Assembly (NCBI GenBank): GCA_019348095.1
Contig: JAHWKC010000022.1
Location: 1-14,289 of the forward strand
Direction: 5' to 3'
Origin: Pseudomonadota bacterium
Lineage (GTDB): Bacteria > Pseudomonadota > Gammaproteobacteria > Xanthomonadales > Xanthomonadaceae
DNA length: 14,289 nt
A model generated the notes under the pieces. It was given only the letters and a program-made list of their open reading frames with translations. It did no database searches and was not told the origin of the DNA. Positions 1 through 10,018 of this stretch are shown piece after piece (position 1 is the first letter of the stretch; each line of letters starts with the position of its first letter). The position numbers and the translations under genes were made by a program.

Positions 1-21
1 GACGAGGATGTCGAAGCGTGA
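1..21 (+). CDS. Possible 3' end of an upstream gene (last six codons)
   Basis: Frame 1 reads DEDVEA followed by a TGA stop at 19-21. This would fit the acidic tail of a gene cut by the window edge. In chemosensory operons of this kind a CheW or CheR gene often precedes the receptor, but six codons cannot identify a product. Any open frame would end somewhere near here by chance, so this call is weak. Confidence 0.3.
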   Translation, partial: DEDVEA

Positions 22-111
22 TCCGGCCACATGACCCGAGCGCATGACCCGGACCATCCGCATGGAGCACCGCACCGTGACCCACATCAAGCGCCCGCAA
101 GGAACACCGCC

Positions 112-1821
112 ATGAGCTGGTTCAACAATCTCAAGACCTGGGTCAAGCTGCTGCTCGGCTTCGGGCTCGTCGTGGCCTTGCTGGCGGTCGTGATCGCGAC
201 CGCGCAGCGCTCGCTGCGGATGCTCCAGGACGACTCCGCCGTCGCGTTCGCGGCGTATGGCCTGGAAAACAACCTCAACGAGGATCGTGCGGCGGTGCTG
301 ACGATGCTCAGCGCGACCGATGCGGCGACGCGCTCGGCACTGCTGCAGGAGGTTGCGGAGCATTCGCAGAACGGCGCCCAGTACATCCGGCAGATCCGCA
401 CACTGGCGCAGGGCGACCCGGTGCTGCTGGGCCTGCTGGATCAGTTCTCCGCGCCGTATCGGGAGTTCACCCAGTTCCGCGACACCCGGACCGTTCCGTT
501 GATCCTCAGGGGCGAGCTGGAGGCCGCGCGCGACAGCTCGCTGACGGGCCAGCATTCGCGCTATCTGGCGCTGCGCGATCTCAGCCGCGCCCTGGCCACC
601 GAGGCGCAGCAACAGGCCGATCGCCACGCCGCGCAGGCGCGCACGGTTTTTGCGCTGGTCGGCTTGCTGGCGCTGCTGGCGGCGGTACTCATCGGCTGGC
701 TGCTGACCCGCGCCATTGCGCGCCCGTTGCGCGAGCTGACCACCACCGCCGAGCGGATCGCGCTCGGTGAACTGCCGGCGGACGAGCAGGCGGTTGCCCG
801 CGACGACGAGGTCGGCTTGCTGCACCAGGCCTTCGCACGCATGACCCACAAGCTGCGCGACATGGCTGCGGTGGCTGCGAGCATCGCCGAGGGCGACCTG
901 CGCGTGGAGGTGCAACCGCAGTCCGAGCGCGACGTGCTGGGCCAGGCATTCGCCTCCATGGTGACCAACCTGCGCGGGCTCACCGGCGAGCTGCACGAGG
1001 GAATCAACGTGCTGAGCGCGTCGGCCAATCAGGTGTCCACGTCCACCAGCCAGTTCGCCGCCAGCGCCAGCGAGACCGCCGCGGCGGTCAGCGAGACCAC
1101 CACGACCGTCGAGGAGGTGCGCCAGACCGCGCAGGTGTCCAGCCAAAAAGCGCGGGTCGTGTCCGAATCGGCGCAGCGCGTGGCCTCGGTATCGGAAAAC
1201 GGGCGCAAGGCCACCGACGACACCACTGCCGGGATGAACCGCATCCAGCAGCAGATGGAATCGATCGCCGAGAGCATGATGCGGCTGAGCGAGCAGAGCC
1301 AGGCGGTGGGGCAGATCGTCGCGACTGTGGAGGACCTGGCCGGCCAGTCCAAGCTGCTGGCGGTCAATGCCTCGATCGAGGCGGCAAAGGCCGGTGAGCA
1401 TGGCAAGGGTTTCGCGGTTGTGGCACAGGAGGTCAAGAGCCTGGCCGAACAGTCGCGGCAGGCGACGGCGCAGGTGCGCAGCATCCTCAGCGATATCCAG
1501 CACGCCACCAGCGCGGCAGTGCTCGCCACCGAGCAGGGCAGCCACGCCGTGGAGGACGGTGTGCGCCAGTCAAGCCAGGCCGGCGAATCCATCCAGGCCC
1601 TGGCGGGCAGCATCAACGAGGCCGCCCAGGCCGCGGTGCAGATCGCCGCATCTAGCCAGCAGCAGCTGGTCGGCGTCGACCAGGTGGCCTCGGCGATGGA
1701 AAGCATCAAGCTGGCCAGCAGCCAGAACGTCGACAGCGCCAAGCAGCTGGAAAGCGCCGCGCACAGCATCAAGCTGCTGGGCGACAAGCTCAAGCAACTC
1801 GCCTCGGGCTACCGCCTGTAA
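112..1821 (+). CDS. Methyl-accepting chemotaxis protein (two TM segments, tandem HAMP, cytoplasmic signalling domain)
   Basis: This is an inner-membrane chemoreceptor that would control the CheA kinase encoded next. The start at 112 is chosen because AAGGA at 99-103 lies 8 nt upstream and the protein then opens with MSWFNNLKTWVKLLLGFG, typical of four-helix-bundle receptors; an in-frame ATG at 31 would add 27 hydrophilic residues and has no clear ribosome site. The product is 569 aa. TM1 is at about 9-30. A predicted helical periplasmic region follows, with TM2 at about 177-198 (FALVGLLALLAAVLIGWLL). A HAMP domain follows TM2, and a second HAMP-like unit (SIAEGDLRVEV) comes next. The signalling hairpin tip is SKLLAVNASIEAAKAGE from about residue 413, followed by GKGFAVVAQEVKSLAEQS. 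The C-terminus (ASGYRL) has no CheR-tethering pentapeptide. The ligand cannot be told. The domain call is secure; the sensory role is unknown. Confidence 0.96.
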   Translation: MSWFNNLKTWVKLLLGFGLVVALLAVVIATAQRSLRMLQDDSAVAFAAYGLENNLNEDRAAVLTMLSATDAATRSALLQEVAEHSQNGAQYIRQIRTLAQGDPVLLGLLDQFSAPYREFTQFRDTRTVPLILRGELEAARDSSLTGQHSRYLALRDLSRALATEAQQQADRHAAQARTVFALVGLLALLAAVLIGWLLTRAIARPLRELTTTAERIALGELPADEQAVARDDEVGLLHQAFARMTHKLRDMAAVAASIAEGDLRVEVQPQSERDVLGQAFASMVTNLRGLTGELHEGINVLSASANQVSTSTSQFAASASETAAAVSETTTTVEEVRQTAQVSSQKARVVSESAQRVASVSENGRKATDDTTAGMNRIQQQMESIAESMMRLSEQSQAVGQIVATVEDLAGQSKLLAVNASIEAAKAGEHGKGFAVVAQEVKSLAEQSRQATAQVRSILSDIQHATSAAVLATEQGSHAVEDGVRQSSQAGESIQALAGSINEAAQAAVQIAASSQQQLVGVDQVASAMESIKLASSQNVDSAKQLESAAHSIKLLGDKLKQLASGYRL

Positions 1822-1832
1822 GCGGCGGGGCG

Positions 1833-4214
1833 ATGAACAAGCGCGAGAGCGAGTTCCTGCAGCGGCTGAGGGCCACCTTTCTGGTGGAGGCGCGCGAGCA
1901 CCTGCAGGCGATCGCCTCGGGTCTGGTGGCGCTGGAGAAAGCCGGCTCGGTGAGCGAGCGCTCGCATCAGCTCGAAATCGTTTTCCGCCACACCCATAGC
2001 CTCAAGGGCGCCTCGCGCGCGGCCAACTTCCCGCGCATCGAGGCGGTCTGCCAGGGCATCGAGGAAGTATTCGCGCTGTGCAAGCGCCGCGGCCGGATCC
2101 TGACTGCGGCCGACTTCGACACGCTGCATCGGGCGTTCGACCTGGTGGGCGCCTACGTTGATGCCGGTGGCGTGGCGCCGGATGGCGCCTCGACCCAGGA
2201 AGCCTCGGATCTGGTCGGACAGCTGCAAGCAATGGCGTCCGGCGAGCACGCCGCCGAGCGCGAACCGGCGCCGCCCCCGGGGCTGGAGCCCTCCGCGTCG
2301 GCCGGCGAGCGCCGGAGCCTGCAGCAGGTCGGGCGGCAGCACCCGCCGGCCGGCGCGGCGCCCACCGAGCCGATCGCGCCGGCCGCGACTGCACCGGCCA
2401 CGATTCGTATCGCCGCCCCGCATCTGGACCGGGTGCTGCTGGCCGCCGAGGAGTTGCTGACGATCAAGCAGGGCAATGCCGAGCGCGCCGACGAACTGCG
2501 CCGGCTCGAGCGCGGCTTCGACGACTGGGGCAAGCAGTGGCTGGCCGCGCAGACGCCGCTGCGGCGGGTGCGCGCGCTCTCCACCCAGCTTCGGGCTGGC
2601 CCCGATCCGGCCAGCGCCGAGGCGCCGTACCGGGTGCTGGAATATGTCGACTGGACATTTGGCTACATCAAATCGCTGGAGGGCCGGCTGCGCGCCGTCG
2701 CCAAGTCGGCCGCCCGCGACGAGCACATCACCGGCAAGCAGATCGACGAGCTGCTGGACGAATCCAAGAACCTGCTGATGACACCGTTTGGCGCATTGAC
2801 CGAGCTCATGCCCAAGCTGGTGCGCGACCTCGCCCGCGACCAGGGGAAGCAGGTCGACCTGCAGCTCGGTGGCGCCGAGGTGCAGCTCGACAAGCGCATG
2901 CTTGAGCAGCTCAAGGACCCGCTGGTGCACCTGGTCCGCAACGCGATCGACCACGGCGTGGCGTCGCCCGCGCGGCGCAGCGCCGCTGGCCTGGCGGGCG
3001 CGGCGACGTTGCGCATCGAGGCGCGACTGGTGCACGGCAACAAGATCGAGATGGTCGTGGCCGACGACGGCGCCGGATTCGACCCCCAGCAGCTGCGCAA
3101 GGCCGCAGTCGATTGCGGCCTGATTGAGGAGGACGCCGCGCGCCAGCTCGACGACGGCCAGGCGGTCGAGCTGGCGTTCCGCTCGGACGTCTCCACCAGC
3201 CCGATCATCACCGAGATCTCCGGGCGCGGGCTGGGCCTGGCGATCGTGCGCGAGCGAGTCGAGAAGCTCGGTGGCCGCATCCAGGTGGAGAACCGCTTGC
3301 CACTCGGCGCGTGCTTCCGCATCACGCTGCCGCAGAGCCTGGCCACCTTCCGCGGCGTGTTCGTGCAGGCCGGCGGGCAGGTCTTCATCATTCCGACCAC
3401 CCATGTCGAGCGCGTCGCCCGGCTGCCGCGCACAGGGCTGAAGACCGTCAGCCGGCGCGAGACCCTGTCGATCGACGGCCAGGCGGTTGCGGTGGCCCAC
3501 CTGCACGACGTGCTGGAATTGCCGCCGCCGGCGACCGGCCCGACGTCCGGGTTCATCACCGTGGTGCTGGTCGGCGGCGGCCACGAGCGCCTTGCGCTGG
3601 CCGTAGATGAGGTGCTGCATGACGAAGAAGTGCTGGTCAAGCGGCTGCAACGGCCCCTGGTGCGGGTACGCAATATCGCCGGAGCGACCGTGCTGGCCTC
3701 GGGCAAGGTGCTGCCGATCCTCAACGTCGCCGACGTGCTGAAGTCGGCGCGCCACGCCGGCGACAGCCGCCAGGAAGCACCGGCCCCGTCGGGCGACGCC
3801 CGAACGCTGGCCCGCACCAGTGGCCGCAGGATCCTTCTGGCGGAAGACTCGATCACCTCGCGGCTGTTGCTCAAGGGCATCCTGGAGGGCGCCGGCTGCG
3901 AAGTGAAGACGGTGGGGGACGGCATCGAGGCCTTCACTGCGTTGCGCAGCGAGCCCTTCGACCTGCTGGTCTCCGACATCGAGATGCCGCGGCTGAACGG
4001 CTTCGACCTGACCGCGCGCATCCGCGCCGACCGCACGCTCGGGCAGCTGCCGGTGGTGCTGGTGACCGCGCTGGCGCGGCGCGAGGACCGCGAGCGCGGG
4101 ATCGATGTGGGCGCCAATGCCTACATCACCAAGGGCGGCTTCGACCAGCGCGACCTGCTCGCGGCGGTGGCGCGCCTGGTCGGCATCCGCGACCGGCAGG
4201 AGGAGCGCTCATGA
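1833..4214 (+). CDS. cheA: Hybrid chemotaxis histidine kinase CheA fused to a response-regulator receiver
   Basis: A cytoplasmic kinase that would autophosphorylate under receptor control and pass phosphate to receivers. It is 793 aa, starting 11 bp after the receptor stop. The N-terminal Hpt has phosphoacceptor H55 in HTHSLKG. An Ala/Pro-rich linker (about 130-190) follows, with no recognisable P2 CheY/CheB-docking domain. The central kinase core has N-box N370 in LVRNAIDHG, G1 box DDGAGFD and G2 box from G464 (GRGLGLAIV). A CheW-like domain (about 500-640) would couple it to the receptor. The C-terminal receiver (about 667-785) keeps acidic E671/D672, phosphoacceptor D715 (VSDIEMP) and K767, so it should be phosphorylatable. 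This Hpt-kinase-CheW-REC layout is that of FrzE-like alternative chemosensory kinases rather than flagellar CheA. The fused receiver may replace CheY or act as a phosphate sink. Its stop overlaps the cheB start. Confidence 0.96.
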   Translation: MNKRESEFLQRLRATFLVEAREHLQAIASGLVALEKAGSVSERSHQLEIVFRHTHSLKGASRAANFPRIEAVCQGIEEVFALCKRRGRILTAADFDTLHRAFDLVGAYVDAGGVAPDGASTQEASDLVGQLQAMASGEHAAEREPAPPPGLEPSASAGERRSLQQVGRQHPPAGAAPTEPIAPAATAPATIRIAAPHLDRVLLAAEELLTIKQGNAERADELRRLERGFDDWGKQWLAAQTPLRRVRALSTQLRAGPDPASAEAPYRVLEYVDWTFGYIKSLEGRLRAVAKSAARDEHITGKQIDELLDESKNLLMTPFGALTELMPKLVRDLARDQGKQVDLQLGGAEVQLDKRMLEQLKDPLVHLVRNAIDHGVASPARRSAAGLAGAATLRIEARLVHGNKIEMVVADDGAGFDPQQLRKAAVDCGLIEEDAARQLDDGQAVELAFRSDVSTSPIITEISGRGLGLAIVRERVEKLGGRIQVENRLPLGACFRITLPQSLATFRGVFVQAGGQVFIIPTTHVERVARLPRTGLKTVSRRETLSIDGQAVAVAHLHDVLELPPPATGPTSGFITVVLVGGGHERLALAVDEVLHDEEVLVKRLQRPLVRVRNIAGATVLASGKVLPILNVADVLKSARHAGDSRQEAPAPSGDARTLARTSGRRILLAEDSITSRLLLKGILEGAGCEVKTVGDGIEAFTALRSEPFDLLVSDIEMPRLNGFDLTARIRADRTLGQLPVVLVTALARREDRERGIDVGANAYITKGGFDQRDLLAAVARLVGIRDRQEERS

Positions 4215-5293
4215 GTGCAGCGCCGATCAACGTGCTAGTCGTCGACGATTCGCAGGTGATGCGCATGCTGCTGGTGCATCTTCTCGAGCAGGATCCGGCT
4301 GTCCGTGTAGCCGGCGCTGTCGATGGCGGCCCAGCCGCGCTGGCGTTCGTCGCAAACTGCTTGCCGGACGTGGTGTTGATGGATATCCACATGGACGGCA
4401 TGGACGGGTTCGAGGTCACGCGCCGGATCATGGAGGCCACCCCGGTGCCGATCGTGATGTGTTCGGCGGTCACCGATCCGCGCGCGGTCGCGACCGTGTT
4501 CCGGGCCTACGAGGCAGGCGCGGTCGCGGTGGCGGAGAAGCCGGTTGCCTACGACCACCCGGAATTCGCAAGGCTGTCGAGCGAGCTGCTGCAGACGGTC
4601 AAGCTGATGGCCGAGGTCAGGGTGGTGCGGCGCTGGCCGCGCCGGCCGGTGCCGGCCGCAAAGCCCCCGAAAACGCGCCCGCCGGGCAGGATCGAGGCGG
4701 TCGGCATCGGCGCGTCCACCGGCGGCCCGCCGGCGTTGCAGACGCTGCTGGGAGGGCTGCCGAAGGATTTCCCCGCGCCGCTGCTGGTAGTCCAGCACAT
4801 CAGCGCCGGCTTCTTGCCGGGGCTGGCGGAATGGCTGAGCCAGACCACCGCCCTGCAGGTGCAGATCGCCGCCCATGGGGTGGAGGCGCGACCGGGCCAC
4901 GTGTACCTCGCGCCGGACGATTTCCATCTTGCGATCGACGCGCAGGGGTGCCTGCGGCTCAGCCGCCACGCGGCCGAGAGCGGACTTCGCCCGGCAGTCG
5001 ACCACCTGTTCCGCTCGCTGGCCGAGCACTGCGGCGCCAGCGCCGTGGGCGTGCTGCTGACCGGCATGGGGCGGGACGGGGCGCTCGAGCTTCGGACCAT
5101 GCGCGAGCGTGGCGCGATCACCATTGCGCAGGACCACGCCACTTCAGTTGTCTACGGCATGCCCGGCGAAGCCGTCGCGCTGCAGGCCGCCAGCCAGGTC
5201 TTGCCGATCGAGCGGATCGCCGACGCGTTGTGCCGCATCGCCGCTGCAAGTAATCCAGTCAGTCAAGACCACTCACGCGAGGCCACGCCGTGA
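4211..5293 (+). CDS. cheB: Chemotaxis response regulator protein-glutamate methylesterase CheB
   Basis: CheB removes methyl groups from (or deamidates) receptor glutamates, resetting receptor sensitivity; phosphorylation by CheA activates it. The protein is 360 aa, close to the family norm. The N-terminal receiver has D12/D13, phosphoacceptor D58 (LMDIHMDGMDG) and K110. A basic, Pro-rich linker (about 138-160) joins it to the C-terminal esterase domain. The catalytic triad is complete: S169 in GASTGGP, H196 in VVQHIS and D289 in GMGRDGA. AGGAG at 4201-4205 precedes the ATG by 5 nt, and the gene overlaps cheA by ATGA, so the two are probably coupled in translation. CheB implies a partner methyltransferase CheR, not in this window and probably upstream. 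The receptor encoded at 112-1821 is the obvious substrate, but this is inferred from position. Confidence 0.98.
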   Translation: MSAAPINVLVVDDSQVMRMLLVHLLEQDPAVRVAGAVDGGPAALAFVANCLPDVVLMDIHMDGMDGFEVTRRIMEATPVPIVMCSAVTDPRAVATVFRAYEAGAVAVAEKPVAYDHPEFARLSSELLQTVKLMAEVRVVRRWPRRPVPAAKPPKTRPPGRIEAVGIGASTGGPPALQTLLGGLPKDFPAPLLVVQHISAGFLPGLAEWLSQTTALQVQIAAHGVEARPGHVYLAPDDFHLAIDAQGCLRLSRHAAESGLRPAVDHLFRSLAEHCGASAVGVLLTGMGRDGALELRTMRERGAITIAQDHATSVVYGMPGEAVALQAASQVLPIERIADALCRIAAASNPVSQDHSREATP

Positions 5294-8200
5294 CCGGGCA
5301 ACACAGTTTAGAGAGCAGCGGCGTCGAGATACTGATCGCTGAGGACAGCTCCACCCAGGCCATGAGCCTGCAGTACCTGCTGGAGCAGCAGGGCTACAGC
5401 GTGGTGGTCTGCGAGAACGGCCGCAAGGCGCTGGAAGCGGCAAAGCGGCGCAAGCCGACCCTGGTGATCAGCGACATCGTGATGCCCGAGCTCGACGGCT
5501 ACGGATTGTGCCGCGCGCTCAAGGCCGACTCGGACCTGGCCGAAGTGCCAGTGCTGCTGGTGACCACACTCAACGACCCGGAGGACGTGCTGCGAGGGCT
5601 GGACGCCGGCGCCGACAGTTTCATCCTGAAGCCCTACGACGATCCGTTCCTGCTTAACCGGGTGCGTTTCGTGCTGCTGCACCGGCAACTGCGCCGGACC
5701 GACCGCACCGACATGGGTGTGGAGATCAGCTTCAAGGGCCGCACCCACTTCATCACCTCCGACCGCCTGCAGATCCTCAACCTGCTGCTGTCGACCTACG
5801 AGGCGGCGATCCACCGCAACGAGGAGCTGCGCCGCTCCGAGGACGAACTGCGCCAGGCCAATGCCGCGCTCAGCAACGCCAACGCGCGGCTGGAGGAGCA
5901 GGTGGGCCAGCGCGAGCGGGCCGAGGAGCAGGTACGCCGCCTGTCCAGCGATCTGCTCAAGGCCAGCGAAGCACAATTGCAGCATAGCGAGCAGCGGTTC
6001 CGGCAGTTGCTCGACGTGGTGCCGGCGGCGATCTACGCCAGCGATGCCAATGGCCGGATCCTGGAATACAACCCGGCGGCCGTGGCGCTGTGGGGCCGTC
6101 ACCCGGAGCCAGGGGTCACTGGCGAGGCGTTCTACGAGGCCTGCCGTCTGCAGCGGCCCGACGGCGCGCCGCTGGAGGGGCTCGATGCGATGACGCTCAC
6201 GCTGGAAACCGGCGAGCCGGTCCGCAACGCCGAGCTTGCGCTGCGCCGGCCGGATGGCTCGCGGGTGGAAGTGCTGGTCAACACCGCATCGATCCGCGAC
6301 GCCGAGGGGCGCCCCGCCGGGTCGATCAACTGCCTGCTGGAGGTCACCGACCTGAGCCAGGCGCAGCGCCAGCTCTCGGCCGGCCGGCAGCTGGCGCAGG
6401 GCACGCTGGACGCGCTGTCGGCGCACATCTGCGTGCTCGACCAAACCGGCACCATCATTGCGGTCAACGAGGCCTGGCGCCGTTTCGGCCTGCACAACGG
6501 CGCCGCCGAGGCGGCGGTGGGCGAGGGCACGAACTATTTGGAAGTCTGCGCCCAGGTCCTGGGCTGCGAACGCGAGCAGGCCGAGCAGTTCGCGCAGGGC
6601 TTGCGCGAGTTCATGAACCAGCGCCGCGACGAGTTCCACATGGAGTACTCCTGCCATTCGCCGCAGGAGCAGCGCTGGTTCGTGGCCCGCGTCACGCGCT
6701 TTGCGATCGATCACACGGTGCGCTTTGTCATCGCGCACGAGAACATCACCGAGCGCAAGTTGGCAGAGGAGCAACTGAGGGAAAAGAACGGCCTGCTGAA
6801 AATGGCCGGCGACATGGCCCGGATCGGTGGCTGGGCGTACCGCCTGGAGGACCAGACGCTGATCTGGTCCGATGAGGTCGCCGCGATCCACGAGGTGCCA
6901 CCTGGAACGTCGCCGGACGTGGCGCAGGCAATTGAATTTTATGCCCCCGAGCACCGCGACCGGCTTGCCGCGAGGTTCAAGGCCTGTGTCGAACAGGGGG
7001 TGCCCTATGACGAGGAATCGGAAATCATCTCAGCCACCGGCCGGCGCATCTGGGTGCGCTCGATCGGGGTCGCGGTGACCAATGCCGAGGGCAATGTCGT
7101 GCGGGCGCAGGGCGCGTTCCAGGACATCTCCGCGCGCAAGCACGAGGAGGAGCGGGTCTCCCGTATCGCCGAGCGCCTCACCACCACGCTGGAGAGCATT
7201 ACCGACGCGTTCTACACCGTGGACCGCGAATGGCAGTTCACCTATGTCAACCGGGAGGCCGAGCGCATCATGCAACGCAGCCGCGAGCAGCTGCTGGGGC
7301 GCGGTATCTGGGAGGAGTTCCCGCAGGCGGTGGGCAGCGAGTTCGAGCGCCAGTACCGCGAGGCGGTGGAACAACACTGCGCGGTGCGGTTCGAGTCCTA
7401 CTACCCGGCGCTGGATCTGTGGGTAGAGGTGCAAGCCTATCCCTCCGACGAGGGGCTGGCGGTGTACTTCCGCGACGTCGGCAAACGCAAGAACGCCGAG
7501 CTGGCGTTGCGCCAGAGTGAGGAAAGCCTGCGCCTGGCCGTGACCGCCGGCGGACTCGGCACCTGGAACTGGAAGACCGCGGGCAATCACCTGCAGTGGT
7601 CCGACGCATCCCGGCACATGTTGGGCCTGGAGGCAGATGCCACGCCGGCTTACGAGGACTTCCTAGCAGCGATCCACCCGCAGGACCGCGAGCACGTCAC
7701 GAACGCATTGCAGCAGGCGGTGCAGGACAAGGCCGACTTTCGCGCCGACTTCCGGGTGGTCTGGCCCGATGGCTCGATCCGCTGGATCGCGGGCATGGGG
7801 CGGGCCTATACGGAATGCGGCGAGGACGAGCTGCGGATGGAGGGCGTCATCCTCGACATCACCGAGCGCAAGCGCAGCGAGCACGACCTGCTGGAGCTCA
7901 ACGAGCAACTGGAACAGCGCGTGGAGCAGCGCACCCGCGAGCTGGTCGCCGCGACCCAGCAGGCCGAGGCGGCCAACGCGGCGAAGTCCTCGTTCCTTGC
8001 CACGATGAGTCACGAGATCCGCACGCCGATGAACGGCATCGTCGGCATGGTCGACGTGATCGCGCACAGCCCGTTGTCGGAACACCAGGGCGATGCGGTG
8101 CGCACGATCCGCGAGTCGGCCTTCACCCTGCTGCACCTGATCGACGACGTGCTGGACTTCTCCAAGATCGAGGCCGGCAAGCTGGAGCTGGAGCGCACGC

Positions 8201-9927
8201 CTGTGTCGCTGGCCGACCTGGCCGAAGGCGTGTGCGACACACTGACCTCCGTTGCGGACACCAAGGGTGTGGACCTGTTCCTGTTCGTGTCACCGGAGGG
8301 CCCGGCACAGGTACGCGGCGATGCTGTCCGTCTGCGGCAGATCCTCTACAACCTGGTCGGCAACGCAATCAAGTTCAGTGGCGGGCGCGCCGACAAGCGC
8401 GGCCGGGTCGACCTGCGCATCGAAGTGGCGCGCGAGGCGCCACTGATGGTGCGCTTCGAGGTTTCCGACAACGGTGTAGGAATCCCGCAGGCGGCCCGTG
8501 CGCACCTGTTCCAGTCGTTCCAGCAGGCCGAGGTCTCCACTACGCGGCGCTACGGCGGCACCGGTCTAGGCCTGGCGATCTGCAAGCGGCTGGTCGAGCT
8601 CATGGGCGGCGAGATCGCAGTGGACAGCACGCCGGGCGTGGAGACCACCTTCACCGTGAACCTGCCGTTCGAGGCCGCGCCGGGTCGCCGCGCCGGTGGT
8701 CCGCGGCCCGACCTGACCGGGGTGAATTACGTCCTGGTATCGGGCGCGAACATCCGTGCCGAGGACCTGCGTGTCTACCTGGAGTGTGCCGGTGCCAGCA
8801 CGCGCGTGGTCGGCAGCGGCGTGGAGGCGGTCAAAGCCTGCGCCGAGCTGTCCGCGCCGATCGTGGTGCACGGTGGCATCGACGAGGACTCGCGCGACGC
8901 ATGGCTGTCGCTGTTCTTCAATGCCCCGGACGTGCGTCACCTGCTGATATCGCGCGGCCGCCGCCGCGTCGCCCGCCTCGCCGGGCCGAAGATCGTCACC
9001 ATCGACGGCAACTCGATGCGCCGGCGCTCGCTGCTGTACGCCGCCGCGGTGGCCGCCGGACGCGCCTCGCCGGCCAGCGGCGACTGCCGCACGCCCGGTG
9101 ACATCCCGCAACTGCAAGTGATCGCGCCGACCGTGGCGGAGGCTCGTGCGCGCGGCCAGTTGATACTGGTTGCCGAGGACGACACCACCAACCAGAAGGT
9201 GCTGTTGCGCCAACTCGAACTGCTCGGCTACGCCGCCGAGGTGGCCGGCGACGGCGTGGAGGCGCTGCGGCTGTGGCGCGGCGGCAGCTACGCGTTGCTG
9301 CTGACCGACCTGCACATGCCGCGGCTGGACGGCTACGGGCTGACCAGCTCGATCCGCCGCGAGGAAGCCGGCGGCCGGCGCATGCCGATCCTGGCGCTGA
9401 CCGCCAACGCGCTGCGCGGGGAGGCCAGCCGCGCGCTCGCCGCCGGCCTGGACGAATACCTGACCAAGCCGATGCAGCTTCCGGTGCTGCGTGAGGTGCT
9501 GAACAAGTGGCTGCCGCTGGACGTCGGCACGGGGCGATCGGCCGACGCCGACCCACTGCCGGAACCAGACGCGCAGGCGGCCCGGCGCGTGCTGGACGTT
9601 TCGATGCTGCGCGGCGTGGTGGGCGATGCGCCGGAGACCCTGCGCGAGCTGCTGGCCGACTACCAGCAAGCGGCCAGCCAGGCAGTCGCCAACCTGCACG
9701 CGGCGCTGGAGGCCGACGACATCAAGGAGATCGGGGTGATCACCCACCGGCTCAAATCGTCATCCAGGACCGTGGGGGCGCTGCCGATGGGCGATCTGTG
9801 CGCCGAGCTGGAGAACGCCTCCCGAGTTGCCGATAAGGCAGGAGTGAAGCGCGCGATGGGGCAGCTTGCACCGGCGCTGGCGGAGCTGCAGGCCAGCATC
9901 GAGCAGGCCCTGGAGGAGGACCTGTGA
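5290..9927 (+). CDS. Hybrid sensor histidine kinase: REC, five PAS-like regions, HisKA, HATPase, degenerate REC, REC, Hpt
   Basis: A 1545-aa soluble phosphorelay kinase with no TM segment seen. It starts at GTG, overlapping the cheB stop by 4 bp (GTGA), with GCGAGG at 5277-5282 as a possible ribosome site. The N-terminal receiver has D62 and K114, so another kinase (perhaps CheA) may feed it. A coiled-coil linker (about 150-230) leads to PAS-like regions at about 234-353, 367-491, 502-617, 631-737 and 741-864; several end in ITERK-type joints. HisKA carries H908 in [11 protein letters not shown]. The ATPase has N1025 (VGNAIKF), DNGVGI at 1060 and GGTGLGLAI at 1089. A receiver-sized segment at about 1146-1257 lacks the phosphoacceptor Asp. 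The next receiver is complete (AEDD, D1340 in LTDLHMP, K1393). The terminal Hpt has H1486 in THRLKSSS. The predicted relay is H908 to D1340 to H1486, then to an external receiver. The PAS ligands are unknown. The likely targets are the two downstream receiver proteins. Confidence 0.95.
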   Translation: MTGQHSLESSGVEILIAEDSSTQAMSLQYLLEQQGYSVVVCENGRKALEAAKRRKPTLVISDIVMPELDGYGLCRALKADSDLAEVPVLLVTTLNDPEDVLRGLDAGADSFILKPYDDPFLLNRVRFVLLHRQLRRTDRTDMGVEISFKGRTHFITSDRLQILNLLLSTYEAAIHRNEELRRSEDELRQANAALSNANARLEEQVGQRERAEEQVRRLSSDLLKASEAQLQHSEQRFRQLLDVVPAAIYASDANGRILEYNPAAVALWGRHPEPGVTGEAFYEACRLQRPDGAPLEGLDAMTLTLETGEPVRNAELALRRPDGSRVEVLVNTASIRDAEGRPAGSINCLLEVTDLSQAQRQLSAGRQLAQGTLDALSAHICVLDQTGTIIAVNEAWRRFGLHNGAAEAAVGEGTNYLEVCAQVLGCEREQAEQFAQGLREFMNQRRDEFHMEYSCHSPQEQRWFVARVTRFAIDHTVRFVIAHENITERKLAEEQLREKNGLLKMAGDMARIGGWAYRLEDQTLIWSDEVAAIHEVPPGTSPDVAQAIEFYAPEHRDRLAARFKACVEQGVPYDEESEIISATGRRIWVRSIGVAVTNAEGNVVRAQGAFQDISARKHEEERVSRIAERLTTTLESITDAFYTVDREWQFTYVNREAERIMQRSREQLLGRGIWEEFPQAVGSEFERQYREAVEQHCAVRFESYYPALDLWVEVQAYPSDEGLAVYFRDVGKRKNAELALRQSEESLRLAVTAGGLGTWNWKTAGNHLQWSDASRHMLGLEADATPAYEDFLAAIHPQDREHVTNALQQAVQDKADFRADFRVVWPDGSIRWIAGMGRAYTECGEDELRMEGVILDITERKRSEHDLLELNEQLEQRVEQRTRELVAATQQAEAANAAKSSFLATMSHEIRTPMNGIVGMVDVIAHSPLSEHQGDAVRTIRESAFTLLHLIDDVLDFSKIEAGKLELERTPVSLADLAEGVCDTLTSVADTKGVDLFLFVSPEGPAQVRGDAVRLRQILYNLVGNAIKFSGGRADKRGRVDLRIEVAREAPLMVRFEVSDNGVGIPQAARAHLFQSFQQAEVSTTRRYGGTGLGLAICKRLVELMGGEIAVDSTPGVETTFTVNLPFEAAPGRRAGGPRPDLTGVNYVLVSGANIRAEDLRVYLECAGASTRVVGSGVEAVKACAELSAPIVVHGGIDEDSRDAWLSLFFNAPDVRHLLISRGRRRVARLAGPKIVTIDGNSMRRRSLLYAAAVAAGRASPASGDCRTPGDIPQLQVIAPTVAEARARGQLILVAEDDTTNQKVLLRQLELLGYAAEVAGDGVEALRLWRGGSYALLLTDLHMPRLDGYGLTSSIRREEAGGRRMPILALTANALRGEASRALAAGLDEYLTKPMQLPVLREVLNKWLPLDVGTGRSADADPLPEPDAQAARRVLDVSMLRGVVGDAPETLRELLADYQQAASQAVANLHAALEADDIKEIGVITHRLKSSSRTVGALPMGDLCAELENASRVADKAGVKRAMGQLAPALAELQASIEQALEEDL

Positions 9928-10018
9928 GACACATGATTGACTGCATCAATACCGGATCGGCATGTCGGCACGGCACGCAACGCTACGACACACACGTTAC
10001 AAACCGGCGGAGAGCTGC

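Noticed and set aside
1809..3755. 648-codon open frame on the minus strand, antisense to cheA
   Set aside because: Its translation is low-complexity (rich in Gln, Arg, His, Ala, Gly) with no recognisable domain, and it mirrors a gene with clear motifs. Long antisense frames are expected at this GC content.
5308..6954. 548-codon minus-strand frame opposite the hybrid kinase
   Set aside because: It is a shadow of the REC/PAS coding frame, with repetitive Leu/Ala/Arg/Gln composition and no family motif.
7596..9101. 501-codon plus-strand frame overlapping the hybrid kinase
   Set aside because: Rich in Arg, Gly, Ala and Pro with no domain; the overlapping frame holds the HisKA and ATPase motifs.
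9936..10018. Possible promoter in the gap before the REC-EAL gene (TTGACT at 9937-9942)
   Set aside because: No acceptable -10 follows at 16-18 bp. The gene may simply be co-transcribed with the kinase.
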